The position numbers and the translations under genes are program-made. Below are positions 1 to 7,887 of a stretch of 14,261 bases of DNA, piece after piece. This stretch comes from JAETTH01 sp964455975 (GTDB taxonomy: Bacteria; Bacillota; Clostridia; TANB77; CAG-508). The notes below the pieces were generated by a model. That model was not told where the DNA came from. It made no database searches and saw only the letters and a list, made by a program, of their open reading frames with translations. The stretch is taken from NCBI GenBank assembly GCA_964455975.1, contig CAYVYP010000039.1, forward strand, positions 1 to 14,261, given 5' to 3'. Position 1 is the stretch's first letter. Every line of letters begins with the position of its first letter.

Positions 1-1278
1 CTATTAAGCAAAATCTATATGCATTTTTTTCTATTAAGTCTAATCTTTTTCCAAGTTCTATTCTTACTTGTCCTGCTATTTTTTGAGCTTGTTTTAATTC
101 ATCTGCTATAAAAAATATACTATCTCCAGATTTTGCTCCAATTTTTTCTAATCCTTCTTTTACTTCATCTGTAATAAATTTAGCTATTCCACCTTGGTAA
201 CTTCCTTGTTCATCTATTTTAACCCAAGCTAAACCTTTTGCATCTGTTTCATTTACTGCAAATTCAGTCATATTATCAAAAAATTTTCTAGTTTGATTTG
301 CTCCGTTTGGTACTACTATTGCTTTTATTTGTTTTTCTTTAAATGCTCCAAATTCTGTATTTTCAAATACACTTGTAACATCTTGTATTATAAGTGGATT
401 TCTTAAATCTGGCTTATCTATACCATATTTTTCCATTGCTTCTTTGTATGGAATTCTTAAAAATGGACCTTCATCTACTATACAATTTTTAGTATGCTTT
501 TTAAATACTGTTGGAATTAAATTTTCTAATACTTCAAAAACATCCTCTTGTGTTGCAAAACTCATTTCAAAATCTAATTGATAAAATTCTCCTGGTGCTC
601 TATCTGCTCTAGGGTCTTCATCTCTAAAGCATGGTGCTATTTGATAATATTTATTAAATCCGAGACACCATCAAAAGTTGTTTAAATTGTTGTGGTGCTT
701 GTGGTAGTGCATAAAATTCTCCTGGATGTAATCTACTTGGAACTAAGAAGTCTCTTGCTCCTTCTGGTGATGAATTTGCCAAAATTGGTGTTTGAATTTC
801 TGTAAAATTCATTTCATCCATTTTATTTCTTATTGTTTTCATTATTTCACTACGAAGTAATATACTTTTATGTATTTTTTCATTTCTTAAATCTAAAAAT
901 CTATATTGAAGTCTTAAATCTTCTCTAACATCATTTTGTTCTGAATTTATTTCAAATGGTAATATATTTTTGCATTTTCCTAATATTTCTATCTGTTTTG
1001 CTATTATTTCTATGTCTCCGAGTTGACATTTTAGGATTTTTGCTTACTCTTTCTACTACTTCTCCCAAAACACTTATACTACATTCTGTAGTTATTCCTT
1101 CTGGAAGTTTAATCTCATTTGATACAACAATTTGAGTAATTCCAAATTCGTCTCTTAAATCTATAAATTTCATTTGTCCTAAATCTCTTATTTTTTGAAT
1201 CCAACCTGCTAATCTAACAGTTTGGCCTACATTTTTTACATTTAGTTCTCCACAGTTATTTGTTCTATATTTATTCAT
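1..1278 (-). CDS. aspS: Aspartyl-tRNA synthetase, C-terminus beyond window edge; two +1 frameshift sites
   Basis: Charges tRNA-Asp (possibly also tRNA-Asn) with aspartate in the cytosol. The start at 1278 has a strong site, AAAGGAG, 8 bases upstream. The first ~100 residues form the OB-fold anticodon-binding domain, with GWIQKIRDLG near its start. A class II catalytic core follows, with motif 1 around TPILANSSPEGARDFLVP, the conserved PQAPQQFKQLLMVSGF stretch, and motif 2 as CFRDEDPRADRAPGEF. Then comes the bacterial insertion domain. About 425 residues are visible of the usual ~590; motif 3 would lie to the left. No single frame covers the gene: extra C bases at 1020 and 662, each before a GGA, shift the frame. 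If each C is skipped, the product is continuous, with Gly87 and Gly206 at the sites. I translated the intervening DNA and found no other lesion. The gene is essential in bacteria, so two real inactivating mutations are unlikely. It is last visible in the run, 20 bases after the DUF3048 gene. Confidence 0.93.
659..662 (-). other. CGGA +1 frameshift site in aspS (site 2)
   Basis: On the minus strand the reading is TTG ATG GTG TCT CGG ATT TAA, which stops two codons later. Skipping the C gives TCT GGA TTT AAT AAA TAT TAT (S-G-F-N-K-Y-Y), the conserved AspRS stretch leading into motif 2. The upstream frame ends and the downstream frame begins exactly here. The lesion is seen directly; recoding is inferred. 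Confidence 0.85.
1017..1020 (-). other. CGGA +1 frameshift site in aspS (site 1)
   Basis: The minus strand reads AAA ATG TCA ACT CGG AGA CAT. Skipping the C gives ATG TCA ACT GGA GAC ATA GAA ATA (M-S-T-G-D-I-E-I), matching the usual bacterial AspRS pattern T-G-(D/E)-I-E. The original frame stays open for about 22 codons past the site before a stop, so no stop codon is positioned here to aid a shift. Confidence 0.85.
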
Positions 1279-1298
1279 TGTTTTTCTCCTTTAAGCTT

Positions 1299-2408
1299 TT
1301 AATCTGCATCTGGTAATTGATTTGTTGTTGTATTTACTGAATTTGCTGCCATTTGTGCTGCCTCTTCATCAGATATTAATGTAACTTTTGCCGCTAATGG
1401 ACATATTTGTACCCATGTTCTACCATCATTAACTTTTATTTCATTACCTTGTAAATCTTTATATACTGTTTGTTCTGCTCTTGCAGATTTTGTACATGTT
1501 ATTTTTATTGCTTTTCCATTTGTAATATAATATCCATCTAAATTGCCTATATTACTTATTGTTTGTCTTCCTTTATTTTCTCCATCATTTAATGTTGTAT
1601 TTTTTGCAAATGTTATTATTATATTTTTTGTTGTAACTGGCTCTTTTGAATCCCACTCTGTTTGTAATTCACCTTTAGAATATCTTGTATACATTTTTGT
1701 TTTTTCGTCATATTTATAATTTACTATATTAGAGCTATCATATGGAATTGTTACATCTGTAGCTTTTAATTCTGAATCTAAATTAACTTCTCTAGCATTA
1801 TAATTTAAAACACTCTTTTTTTCTGATGTTGTAGCATATTTATATTTTTCTGCAATACTTAATATTTTAGCAGTTGTTGTTACTACATCGTGTGGTGAAG
1901 ATTTATCCTTAACTCTCCAAAAGTTTGTTGAGCTTTGTACTAATCCATTAATATTATCTACATTTAATGTTTTTATATCTTTTTGTGCTTGTGGACTCCA
2001 TCCAAAGTGAACATATATTGCATCATTTTCTAGAGCATAATCTAAAAAATAATGTCTTGAACTTCTAATTGGTCCTATTTTATCTAAGTCAACACCTTTA
2101 AATACTGGCATTAATCTTGTATATCCACCTTCAACTATTATTTCATATACCATATATGCTGAATTTAAATTAGCTTGTGGTCTTGCTCCTGGATGATTAT
2201 CTATCATAACTGCTATTGGTCTATCAGTTCCTTTAAAAGTTTGAACTTCTGGCTCTGGAACAACTTCTGTTCCTAAATTAATTGTATTATTATTAGCTTG
2301 TTTTGTTTTATCCATATATAATTTATATACATATAATCCTCCGGCTACAAGAATTGCTAACACTAATATTGAAATTAAAATTTTTACTCCACCTTTTTGA
2401 CTTTTCAT
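1299..2408 (-). CDS. DUF3048 domain protein, membrane-anchored (YerB-like)
   Basis: This 369-residue protein has a short basic N-terminus and one hydrophobic segment (about residues 9-27, ILISILVLAILVAGGLYVY) with no lipobox cysteine. It is therefore probably a signal anchor, with the rest outside the cell. The body carries DUF3048 hallmarks: RPIAVMIDNHPGARPQ, then VYEIIVEGGYTRLMPVF, then IGPIRSSRHYFLDYA in the N-terminal domain, and GRTWVQICP near the end of the C-terminal domain. The molecular function of this family is unknown; YerB of Bacillus is the named relative. The start at 2408 has an AAGGGGG site 5 bases upstream. Residues 29-60 form a low-complexity linker rich in Asn and Glu. It lies 60 bases after dgkA and 20 before aspS, so co-transcription is likely. 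Confidence 0.85.
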   Translation of the reverse strand: MKSQKGGVKILISILVLAILVAGGLYVYKLYMDKTKQANNNTINLGTEVVPEPEVQTFKGTDRPIAVMIDNHPGARPQANLNSAYMVYEIIVEGGYTRLMPVFKGVDLDKIGPIRSSRHYFLDYALENDAIYVHFGWSPQAQKDIKTLNVDNINGLVQSSTNFWRVKDKSSPHDVVTTTAKILSIAEKYKYATTSEKKSVLNYNAREVNLDSELKATDVTIPYDSSNIVNYKYDEKTKMYTRYSKGELQTEWDSKEPVTTKNIIITFAKNTTLNDGENKGRQTISNIGNLDGYYITNGKAIKITCTKSARAEQTVYKDLQGNEIKVNDGRTWVQICPLAAKVTLISDEEAAQMAANSVNTTTNQLPDAD

Positions 2409-2468
2409 GTTTTTCCCCCTTGAAATTTTATTATTTGTTTTTATTTAATACAAATTTTTTAATTTTTT

Positions 2469-2843
2469 CTATTTAACAAATATTATTATACATGCTACAA
2501 CTATTGCATTTATTGAAGCTAGTACAACAGCTCCTGCTCCAACATCTTTTGCAATTTTTGCTTTTTCATGATATTTATCAGTATATAAATCTACGCAAGT
2601 TTCTATTGCTGTATTTATTGTTTCTGCAACTACTACAAGAAAGATTGCAAATATTATAAGTATAAATTCTATTTTAGAAAATTTTAGTAAAAAACTAATA
2701 ATTATTACAAATATTGATATTAAAATTTGCCTTTGAATATTTTTTTGAGTTTTTATTGAATAAAATATTCCGCTTATAGCATTTTTCCATGCTTCATAAA
2801 AATTCTTATTATATAGTCTTTCATCTTTATTATGCTCTTTCAT
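2469..2843 (-). CDS. dgkA: Diacylglycerol kinase / undecaprenol kinase family membrane protein
   Basis: Small integral-membrane lipid kinase of 124 residues. In Gram-positive bacteria the family phosphorylates undecaprenol with ATP, feeding the lipid carrier of cell-wall synthesis. Three hydrophobic segments lie at about 40-55, 59-73 and 104-122. The family signature runs ETINTAIETCVDL (Glu74, Asn77 and Glu81 expected at the active site and metal site), then YHEKAKIAKDVGAGAVVL (residues 91-108). An AAGGGG site lies just upstream of the ATG at 2843. It follows ybeY by 12 bases, as in the Firmicute ybeY-dgkA pair. The symbol dgkA is used in the Gram-positive sense; substrate preference cannot be read from the sequence. 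Confidence 0.93.
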   Translation of the reverse strand: MKEHNKDERLYNKNFYEAWKNAISGIFYSIKTQKNIQRQILISIFVIIISFLLKFSKIEFILIIFAIFLVVVAETINTAIETCVDLYTDKYHEKAKIAKDVGAGAVVLASINAIVVACIIIFVK

Positions 2844-2855
2844 TTTATTCCCCTT

Positions 2856-3335
2856 TTATCTGCATATATTTAGCTCATTTAAAATTGCTTCTTCTTTAGG
2901 TCTCATAATAATTTTATCTTTTTCATCTATATGGTCATATCCCATTAAATGATAAAATCCATGTACTACCATATATGAAAGTTCTCTTTCAAAACTATGT
3001 CCATATTCTTCAGCTTGTTTTTTTACTTGTTCTACAGATATTATTATATCTCCTAAAACATCTTCAACTTCATTTTCATTATTAGCTCTCTTTACTTCTA
3101 TTTCTTCTTTTTCAAACATTGGAAATGATAAAACATCTGTTGATTTATCTATATTTCTATATTCTTTATTAAGCTTTCTTATATTTTCTGGAGTAGTTAA
3201 TGTTACATCAATATATATGTTTAATTGTTCTAGTTTTTCTTTCTTAAAACAAGAATTTATTACCTTTTGTATTGTTTTTACATATTCTTCATTTTCTATA
3301 ATATCTTCAAATTTTACATTTACAAACATATCCAT
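2856..3335 (-). CDS. ybeY: Endoribonuclease YbeY (rRNA maturation factor)
   Basis: Cytosolic zinc-dependent endoribonuclease of 159 residues that acts in 16S rRNA 3'-end processing and 70S quality control. The diagnostic metal motif is HGFYHLMGYDH, with His125, His129 and His135 as expected zinc ligands. It is preceded by the conserved strand VLGDIIIS (93-100) and by TDVLSFPMF (66-74). The usual HG(x)LHLxGYDH appears here with Phe-Tyr in place of the common small or leucine residues, a mild variation that keeps all three histidines. An acidic insert at about 75-92 is a typical variable loop. The start at 3335 follows AGGAAGG at good spacing. The order ybeY-dgkA is the Bacillus/Clostridium arrangement, but phoH and pgpH are not upstream here. 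Confidence 0.95.
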   Translation of the reverse strand: MDMFVNVKFEDIIENEEYVKTIQKVINSCFKKEKLEQLNIYIDVTLTTPENIRKLNKEYRNIDKSTDVLSFPMFEKEEIEVKRANNENEVEDVLGDIIISVEQVKKQAEEYGHSFERELSYMVVHGFYHLMGYDHIDEKDKIIMRPKEEAILNELNICR

Positions 3336-3395
3336 CTTTAAACCTTCCTAAATATTGCATTTAAAAGTTAATTCAAATACAATATTTATTATTAT

Positions 3396-4592
3396 TTATA
3401 CATTAACTTTCTTTTTTATATATTTACCTGATGTTATACAAGAATTTTTTATTTCTCTCATTGCACCATATTCTACTAATTTATTTTTATAAAATTTTAT
3501 TATTTTATAGTACTTATTTGTATTTTGATATACTTTTAATAAGTCACCTCTTACAAAAAGAATTTCTTTATTTTTTTGATAATCTTTTTGTTCTGCATTT
3601 AATAATTTATATTCATCCCAAAACTTTTTATATTCTTCTCTAGCTTTTGGCTTGTCCCAATATACTTTTGTAGATAGAAGTTTTATATTATAATCTTCTA
3701 TTAAATCTATTAATAACTTATATGCATTTTCTTGTTTTTTTGCTATTTTTGTATCTACAATTAAACTTCTTGTATCTTTCAATAATTTAATATAACATTG
3801 TTCTGCTACAACAAGTGGCAAACTATGTGTAAATAACTTTCTACTTATTCCAAGTAAAATCATTCTTTTTTCTATGTAATCTTTTTGGTCTAATTTCCCT
3901 ACTGTAAAATTATCAAATTTATCATATTCTTCTAATATTTCTTTATATGTATTATTTTTATCATTTTTCATTTTTAAAGGCAAAATATTAGTTATATATA
4001 ATTCTAATGTATCAAATATTTTTTCATATATTTTTTCTTTATCAACTTGATTAATATTATCTGATAATTTTATTGAATAATTTTTTAATAAACCTTTAAA
4101 TAATGAGTCCATTTTAGAAATATAAAATTCATTATATCTTTCTTCTAATTTAGGTTTATCTAATTGTGCTATTGTTTCAAAATCTAAATCTAATAAATAT
4201 TTTTGTTTTTGATATTTATACTCTAAAAATTCTGTTTCTTTTAAATGTATTACTACATAATATTTTGATAAAGCATTTTTTTCAAAATCTGTTGCTGTAT
4301 CATTCTTTACTTTTTTATATATTGAATCCATTATATATTTATCAATTGCTTCTAAATATAATGCAAATGTATCCTCATACTTTTGAGTTAATATTTCTTT
4401 TTTATTTACGTCTTCTGCGTTATTACTATCTATATAATTTTCAAATGCTTTTAATACATTATTTCTTTTCATAGAAATAAGCATTCCATTAATTCCAATT
4501 TTTGTAGGTATTAACATCTTTGTTATTGTTGTTGTTATTTTTGAAAAAAATGTTTTTTCACCACTATATATACGTAAACTTCTTTCCTCCAT
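3396..4592 (-). CDS. Unrecognised 398-residue, largely helical protein between yqfD and ybeY
   Basis: I do not recognise a family. I place the start at 4592 (MEERSLRIYSGEK), because AAAGGA lies 8 bases upstream and this ATG clears the yqfD stop by 13 bases. An in-frame ATG at 4634 would overlap yqfD and lacks a site. The protein is rich in Lys, Glu, Tyr, Leu and Ile. It has no signal peptide, Walker motif, zinc cluster or clear transmembrane segment. The only fairly hydrophobic stretch is at about residues 17-42 (ITTTITKMLIPTKIGINGM). The rest reads as a run of amphipathic helices. In most Firmicutes this slot between yqfD and ybeY holds phoH and pgpH, to which it shows no resemblance. The context suggests expression with the spore genes or with rRNA-maturation genes, no more. 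Confidence 0.8.
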   Translation of the reverse strand: MEERSLRIYSGEKTFFSKITTTITKMLIPTKIGINGMLISMKRNNVLKAFENYIDSNNAEDVNKKEILTQKYEDTFALYLEAIDKYIMDSIYKKVKNDTATDFEKNALSKYYVVIHLKETEFLEYKYQKQKYLLDLDFETIAQLDKPKLEERYNEFYISKMDSLFKGLLKNYSIKLSDNINQVDKEKIYEKIFDTLELYITNILPLKMKNDKNNTYKEILEEYDKFDNFTVGKLDQKDYIEKRMILLGISRKLFTHSLPLVVAEQCYIKLLKDTRSLIVDTKIAKKQENAYKLLIDLIEDYNIKLLSTKVYWDKPKAREEYKKFWDEYKLLNAEQKDYQKNKEILFVRGDLLKVYQNTNKYYKIIKFYKNKLVEYGAMREIKNSCITSGKYIKKKVNV

Positions 4593-4605
4593 ATTATCAA
4601 TCCTT

Positions 4606-5787
4606 TCAAAATGAAATTTTTTCTTTTGTCCCAATGTTTTCTAGTACTTCATAGATTACTTCAACTTCTACGGAATCTGCACTTTCATAGAAATTAACAT
4701 GTTTATCTATTATATTTTCTTTATTAAATTGCTTTTCTAATTCTTCTTGTAATTTAGCCTGCTCAATGGTTTTAGCCTCCTCCATAGAATATGATTTTTC
4801 TACTTCTTCTTTTTCAAAGTTAGTAATTACCAAAAGTTCTACGGGTAGATAAAAATCAGAAAATAATTTTAATTTTTTATTCTCACTTATTGTATCATAC
4901 TTTTTAAAATTTGAAACCCTTTTATTCAAATTTATTTTAAAATTATTAATATTTATTGTATATTTTTTTTCTTCTTTTCCTGTTTTTTCTTCTTCTTTTC
5001 GATTTAACATAAATTTCTCTTTTTTACTATAATAAATTTTTGCTTTTATTTCTCCATTTGCATGTACATATCTTCTATCTGTATATTTTCCATCTATCCA
5101 ACCAGCTATAAGAATATCACCTTTTTTAATCTCATCTCCTGCCTTTACTTGTGGTATACCATTTACAGCATCTATTTTTAAAATAATTCCATCTTTTTCT
5201 GAAACAACATTACAATAATCTTCTTCATTTATTATTTCAGGCTTTTCTTCTGCTGCAACTACTTTTACAATTGCATTTGTACCTTCTATATTTATTCCTA
5301 CCCATGCTATATCTTTTCTATTTAATCTAACTTTATTTATTATTTCTTTAGTATCAACATCTTTTTTGTTCATTCCTACTTTTAATCCTTCATTTTTTAA
5401 TTCCTCTATTAATACTTGTTTATCTATTTTTTCATCCCCTACAACTTCTATATTCCATACCATATTAGACATAGCAACAAAAAAAGAAATTATTACTATT
5501 AATAATATAGCAAACATTTTTCTTTTTTTATATTTATGCATTATAAAAGGAAGTCCTTTTTTACTCTTTATTTTAATTTTACACCTTGTTGTTTTTGCAA
5601 CTTGTTTTAATTTTCTAAAATCTTTTATTCCTACATTACTGTACATTAATGTACTTTTTTCTCTTTTTATATTCCAAAGAAAAATATTTTTGCTTATACA
5701 TATATTAATAAATCTTTCTATATAATATCCTTCTACCACTATATTTACATATCCTAATATAATTCTTATAAGTACTTTTATAAGCAA
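4606..5787 (-). CDS. yqfD: Sporulation protein YqfD
   Basis: Forespore/mother-cell envelope protein of the YqfD family (393 residues), widely conserved in endospore formers and needed for efficient sporulation in Bacillus; its biochemical role is unsettled. Translation appears to begin at a TTG codon (5787), 7 bases after the strong site AAGGAGG; no better ATG lies nearby. The N-terminal ~85 residues are basic and contain a family-like LGYVNIVVEGYYIERFIN stretch. One transmembrane segment covers about 91-110 (MFAILLIVIISFFVAMSNMV). The C-terminal part is extracytoplasmic in character, with WNIEVVGDEKI just after the membrane and a conserved GDILIAGWIDG region near the middle. A charged coiled-coil-like segment lies near residues 335-365. 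It starts 12 bases after yqfC and ends 13 before the next gene, so these are one transcript. Confidence 0.9.
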   Translation of the reverse strand: MLIKVLIRIILGYVNIVVEGYYIERFINICISKNIFLWNIKREKSTLMYSNVGIKDFRKLKQVAKTTRCKIKIKSKKGLPFIMHKYKKRKMFAILLIVIISFFVAMSNMVWNIEVVGDEKIDKQVLIEELKNEGLKVGMNKKDVDTKEIINKVRLNRKDIAWVGINIEGTNAIVKVVAAEEKPEIINEEDYCNVVSEKDGIILKIDAVNGIPQVKAGDEIKKGDILIAGWIDGKYTDRRYVHANGEIKAKIYYSKKEKFMLNRKEEEKTGKEEKKYTININNFKINLNKRVSNFKKYDTISENKKLKLFSDFYLPVELLVITNFEKEEVEKSYSMEEAKTIEQAKLQEELEKQFNKENIIDKHVNFYESADSVEVEVIYEVLENIGTKEKISF

Positions 5788-5799
5788 AATTATCCCTCC

Positions 5800-6084
5800 T
5801 TATTCTTCTTTATTATTTTCAAAATCTATACTATCAATTTTTCCTCTTACCATAATATCATCACCAGTCATTTGCTCTAGACTTAATGAAAATCCATTTA
5901 TATTAATAATTCCTATATGTGTATTTATCTTTATATAAAATTCTTCATATTCTTGTATTCCTTTATAATTTTCTATCAACATCTCGTTAAATCCAACAAT
6001 AGTAAGCTTTGGATCTTTTGTATAAACTTCTCTTGGAAATTCTAAGTATCTTTCTAATTTTTTAATCTTTTGCCTTTTTTCCAT
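5800..6084 (-). CDS. yqfC: YabP/YqfC-family sporulation protein
   Basis: Small protein of the YabP/YqfC family (94 residues from my start). In Bacillus yqfC and yqfD are adjacent and belong to the mother-cell sporulation programme. I choose the ATG at 6084 (MEKRQKIKKLERYLEFP), because a GGAGAGGAAGAG site sits just before it. The in-frame ATG at 6102 has no site, and its ATGGAGAGG is itself part of that site. Family features are the PREVYTKDPKLTIVGFNEMLIENYKGI segment in the first half and the INGFSLSLEQMTGDDIMVRGKI strands in the second, a small beta-sheet fold. There is no membrane segment. It sits 24 bases after pdaA and 12 before yqfD. Confidence 0.9.
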   Translation of the reverse strand: MEKRQKIKKLERYLEFPREVYTKDPKLTIVGFNEMLIENYKGIQEYEEFYIKINTHIGIININGFSLSLEQMTGDDIMVRGKIDSIDFENNKEE

Positions 6085-6108
6085 AATACTCTTCCTCTCC
6101 ATTTTTTA

Positions 6109-6927
6109 TTATTTTTCAAAATCATTTAAACTCTTAAACTCATATCCCATGTTTTTAACTTCTTTTATAACTTCATCTAAAATATTACTATTATCTTTTG
6201 AAGTTGCATGTAATAAAATTATTGCTCCTGGATGTATGTTTTCCAAAATTTTCTTTTTACCATATTCTTCTCTTCCTTGTTTAGCTTCCTCCCAATCGTC
6301 ATATGCTAAACTCCACATTACTGTTTTATATTCTAAATTATTTGTAATAAGTATTGTTCTTTCGCTAAATTCACCCTTTGGTGGTCTTATATATTTCATT
6401 TCATATGAAAATTTTTCATACATTGCAGAATGTAGTTTCATTACTTCTTCTTTTATTTGTTCATCTGTTAGATCTGGCATACTTTTATGGTTTACAGTAT
6501 GATTTCCTACTATTTGCCCATAATCAATCATCTTTTTAACTAAAGTTTCGCTTGTATTTAAATAATGAGCAGTTATAAAAAATGTAGCTGTAACTTCATT
6601 TTGTTTTAAAACTTCTAAAATTTTATCTGTATATCCTGCTTCATATCCATTATCAAAAGTTAAATATACAACCTTCTTTTCTTTATTTCCTAAATATAAA
6701 CCATTATATTTTTCCATTACTTCTTTATTATATGAACCAACATCTGGCTGAAGATTATTTTTTTCTCTTTTTATTCCCCATCCTATTTTTTTATTACTAA
6801 CACTTTGACTGCTTACATATTGTACTTTTGCTGATTCTAAAACATCAGTATTTACTGACATTATGCTAACAGACAAAATAATACATATAAAAATACTAAT
6901 TGAAATCATAAAAAATCTTTCTTTCAT
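6109..6927 (-). CDS. pdaA: PdaA-like polysaccharide deacetylase (muramic delta-lactam, spore cortex)
   Basis: Carbohydrate esterase family 4 deacetylase of 272 residues. PdaA removes the acetyl group from muramic acid during muramic-delta-lactam formation in spore cortex peptidoglycan. An N-terminal signal/anchor covers about residues 5-24 (FFMISISIFICIILSVSIMS), so the enzyme is exported. Motif 1 is TFDNGYEAGYT (90-100), with Asn in place of the second Asp of TFDDG, as is usual for PdaA. The metal-binding motif is GNHTVNH (His143, His147). RPPKGEFS (181-188) and IILLHA (236-241, His240) supply the remaining catalytic elements. The start at 6927 follows GAAGGAAG. It is first in the leftward run and directly precedes yqfC-yqfD, which fits a sporulation role. 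I could not identify a convincing sigma-G or sigma-E promoter upstream. PdaA rather than another CE4 enzyme is supported by motif 1 and context. Confidence 0.9.
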   Translation of the reverse strand: MKERFFMISISIFICIILSVSIMSVNTDVLESAKVQYVSSQSVSNKKIGWGIKREKNNLQPDVGSYNKEVMEKYNGLYLGNKEKKVVYLTFDNGYEAGYTDKILEVLKQNEVTATFFITAHYLNTSETLVKKMIDYGQIVGNHTVNHKSMPDLTDEQIKEEVMKLHSAMYEKFSYEMKYIRPPKGEFSERTILITNNLEYKTVMWSLAYDDWEEAKQGREEYGKKKILENIHPGAIILLHATSKDNSNILDEVIKEVKNMGYEFKSLNDFEK

Positions 6928-7011
6928 TTTAATTATCTTCCTTCTATAAAAATATTTTTAACCATCTTAAATCTCTGGCAATTTGTTAGTTTTTAAATTT
7001 CATATTTTCTA

Positions 7012-7040
7012 TTGACAATAATTACGAATTAGATTATATT
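7012..7040 (+). promoter_or_regulatory. Sigma-A-type promoter upstream of agrA
   Basis: A perfect -35 TTGACA (7012-7017) is followed after 17 bases by TATATT (7035-7040). Transcription would start near 7047, giving a leader of about 95 bases before agrA. A second -10-like TATAAT lies at 7098-7103, just downstream of a Spo0A-box heptamer, and may mark an alternative regulated start. Confidence 0.7.
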
Positions 7041-7079
7041 GTTATTATAATTGGAAATTTAAGGTAATTAGTAAAATTA

Positions 7080-7086
7080 TGTCGAA
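7080..7086 (+). promoter_or_regulatory. Perfect Spo0A-box heptamer (TGTCGAA) before agrA
   Basis: TGTCGAA matches the core 0A box bound by Spo0A in Bacillus and Clostridium. It lies downstream of the TTGACA promoter and 11 bases before a TATAAT (7098-7103). It could therefore block the first promoter or serve a second one. By eye I found only one other perfect copy in the window, upstream of agrB. Binding is inferred. Confidence 0.45.
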
Positions 7087-7140
7087 GCCTATTTTAATAT
7101 AATTTACTATATTTATATATATTACATTGGAGATGAAGAT

Positions 7141-7887
7141 ATGTTAAATTTTGTTTTATGTGATGATAATTCTAATATTCTAAAACAAACTTGCAAAATG
7201 TTAGAATCTATATTTGTTAAATATGATTATGATGCAAATATTGCTTTTTCTTCAACATGTGCAAATGACATATTAGAATTTGTTAAATCTAATAAAGTAG
7301 ATGTTTTATTATTAGACATAAATTTAAAAGAAGATATTACTGGAATTGAATTAGCAAAACAAGTTCGCGATTTTAATAAAGATGTTTATCTAATTTTTAC
7401 AACTGGTCATTTAGAATATGCAATGCTTGCATATAAAGTAAAAACTTTTGATTATTTACCAAAGCCAATAACTCCAGAACGATTTGAAGAAACAATTGTA
7501 AGGCTTTTTGAAGATATGAGTAAATGTAATCAAAAATTTATAAAAGTTAATTCATCAATAGTAAATCAAAATGATATTAGATATATAAAACGAGATGGAA
7601 TGAAAATTGTTTTTTGTACAGCCTGCAAAGAATATCCAACATATAGTTCTTTTAATAAAATAAAAGCTATGTTAGGAAACAATTTTGTAAGATGTCATAA
7701 ATCTTATATAGCTAATTTAAACAGAATTTCTAATATTGATTCAAGTAACAATATGATCTTATTTGATAATAAAAGTTTTTGTTACATTGGACCAAAATAC
7801 AAGAATAATTTTATGGAGGTTTTTAAAAATGGATTTTTTTCAAACAATATGGACAGCACTAACAACACCAAATCAAATATTAACTAA
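7141..7887 (+). CDS. agrA: AgrA-like LytTR response regulator
   Basis: Cytosolic two-component response regulator of 248 residues. The receiver domain covers about 1-125, with acidic pair Asp8/Asp9, phospho-acceptor Asp59 in LLLDINL, a switch Thr in FTTGH (86-90) and the conserved lysine in YLPKPI (Lys108). A LytTR DNA-binding domain follows from about 133, with RYIKRDGMK and the signature FVRCHKSYIANLNRI. AgrA-type regulators bind paired direct repeats and normally activate the agr operon. The ATG at 7141 follows TTGGAG at 8 bases. The kinase gene starts within its 3' end, and the regulator's last ~20 residues (rich in Asn and Ser) look dispensable. Arginine is written CGC and CGA here, so other CGN codons behave normally. 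AgrA identity rests on the agrB-agrD neighbours; the domain alone says only LytTR. Confidence 0.9.
   Translation: MLNFVLCDDNSNILKQTCKMLESIFVKYDYDANIAFSSTCANDILEFVKSNKVDVLLLDINLKEDITGIELAKQVRDFNKDVYLIFTTGHLEYAMLAYKVKTFDYLPKPITPERFEETIVRLFEDMSKCNQKFIKVNSSIVNQNDIRYIKRDGMKIVFCTACKEYPTYSSFNKIKAMLGNNFVRCHKSYIANLNRISNIDSSNNMILFDNKSFCYIGPKYKNNFMEVFKNGFFSNNMDSTNNTKSNIN

Noticed and set aside
842..842. Internal ATG in aspS as the start of a separate short gene
   Set aside because: It lies inside the continuous AspRS sequence (SEIMKTIRNK) with no binding site; the apparent small frame exists only because of the two frameshift sites.
2425..2452. TTGTAT-17-TAAAAT as a promoter of the DUF3048 gene
   Set aside because: Transcription would start within the ribosome binding site, leaving too short a leader; in this AT-rich gap the match may be chance.
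3431..6502. Plus-strand open frames opposite the ybeY-pdaA run
   Set aside because: They are AT-rich antisense shadows with no binding sites or recognisable domains, lying over well-supported minus-strand genes.
7763..7828. N-terminal extension of agrC to 7763
   Set aside because: No binding site precedes it, and the added residues are an out-of-frame reading of the LytTR domain; ATG 7829 has GGAGG.
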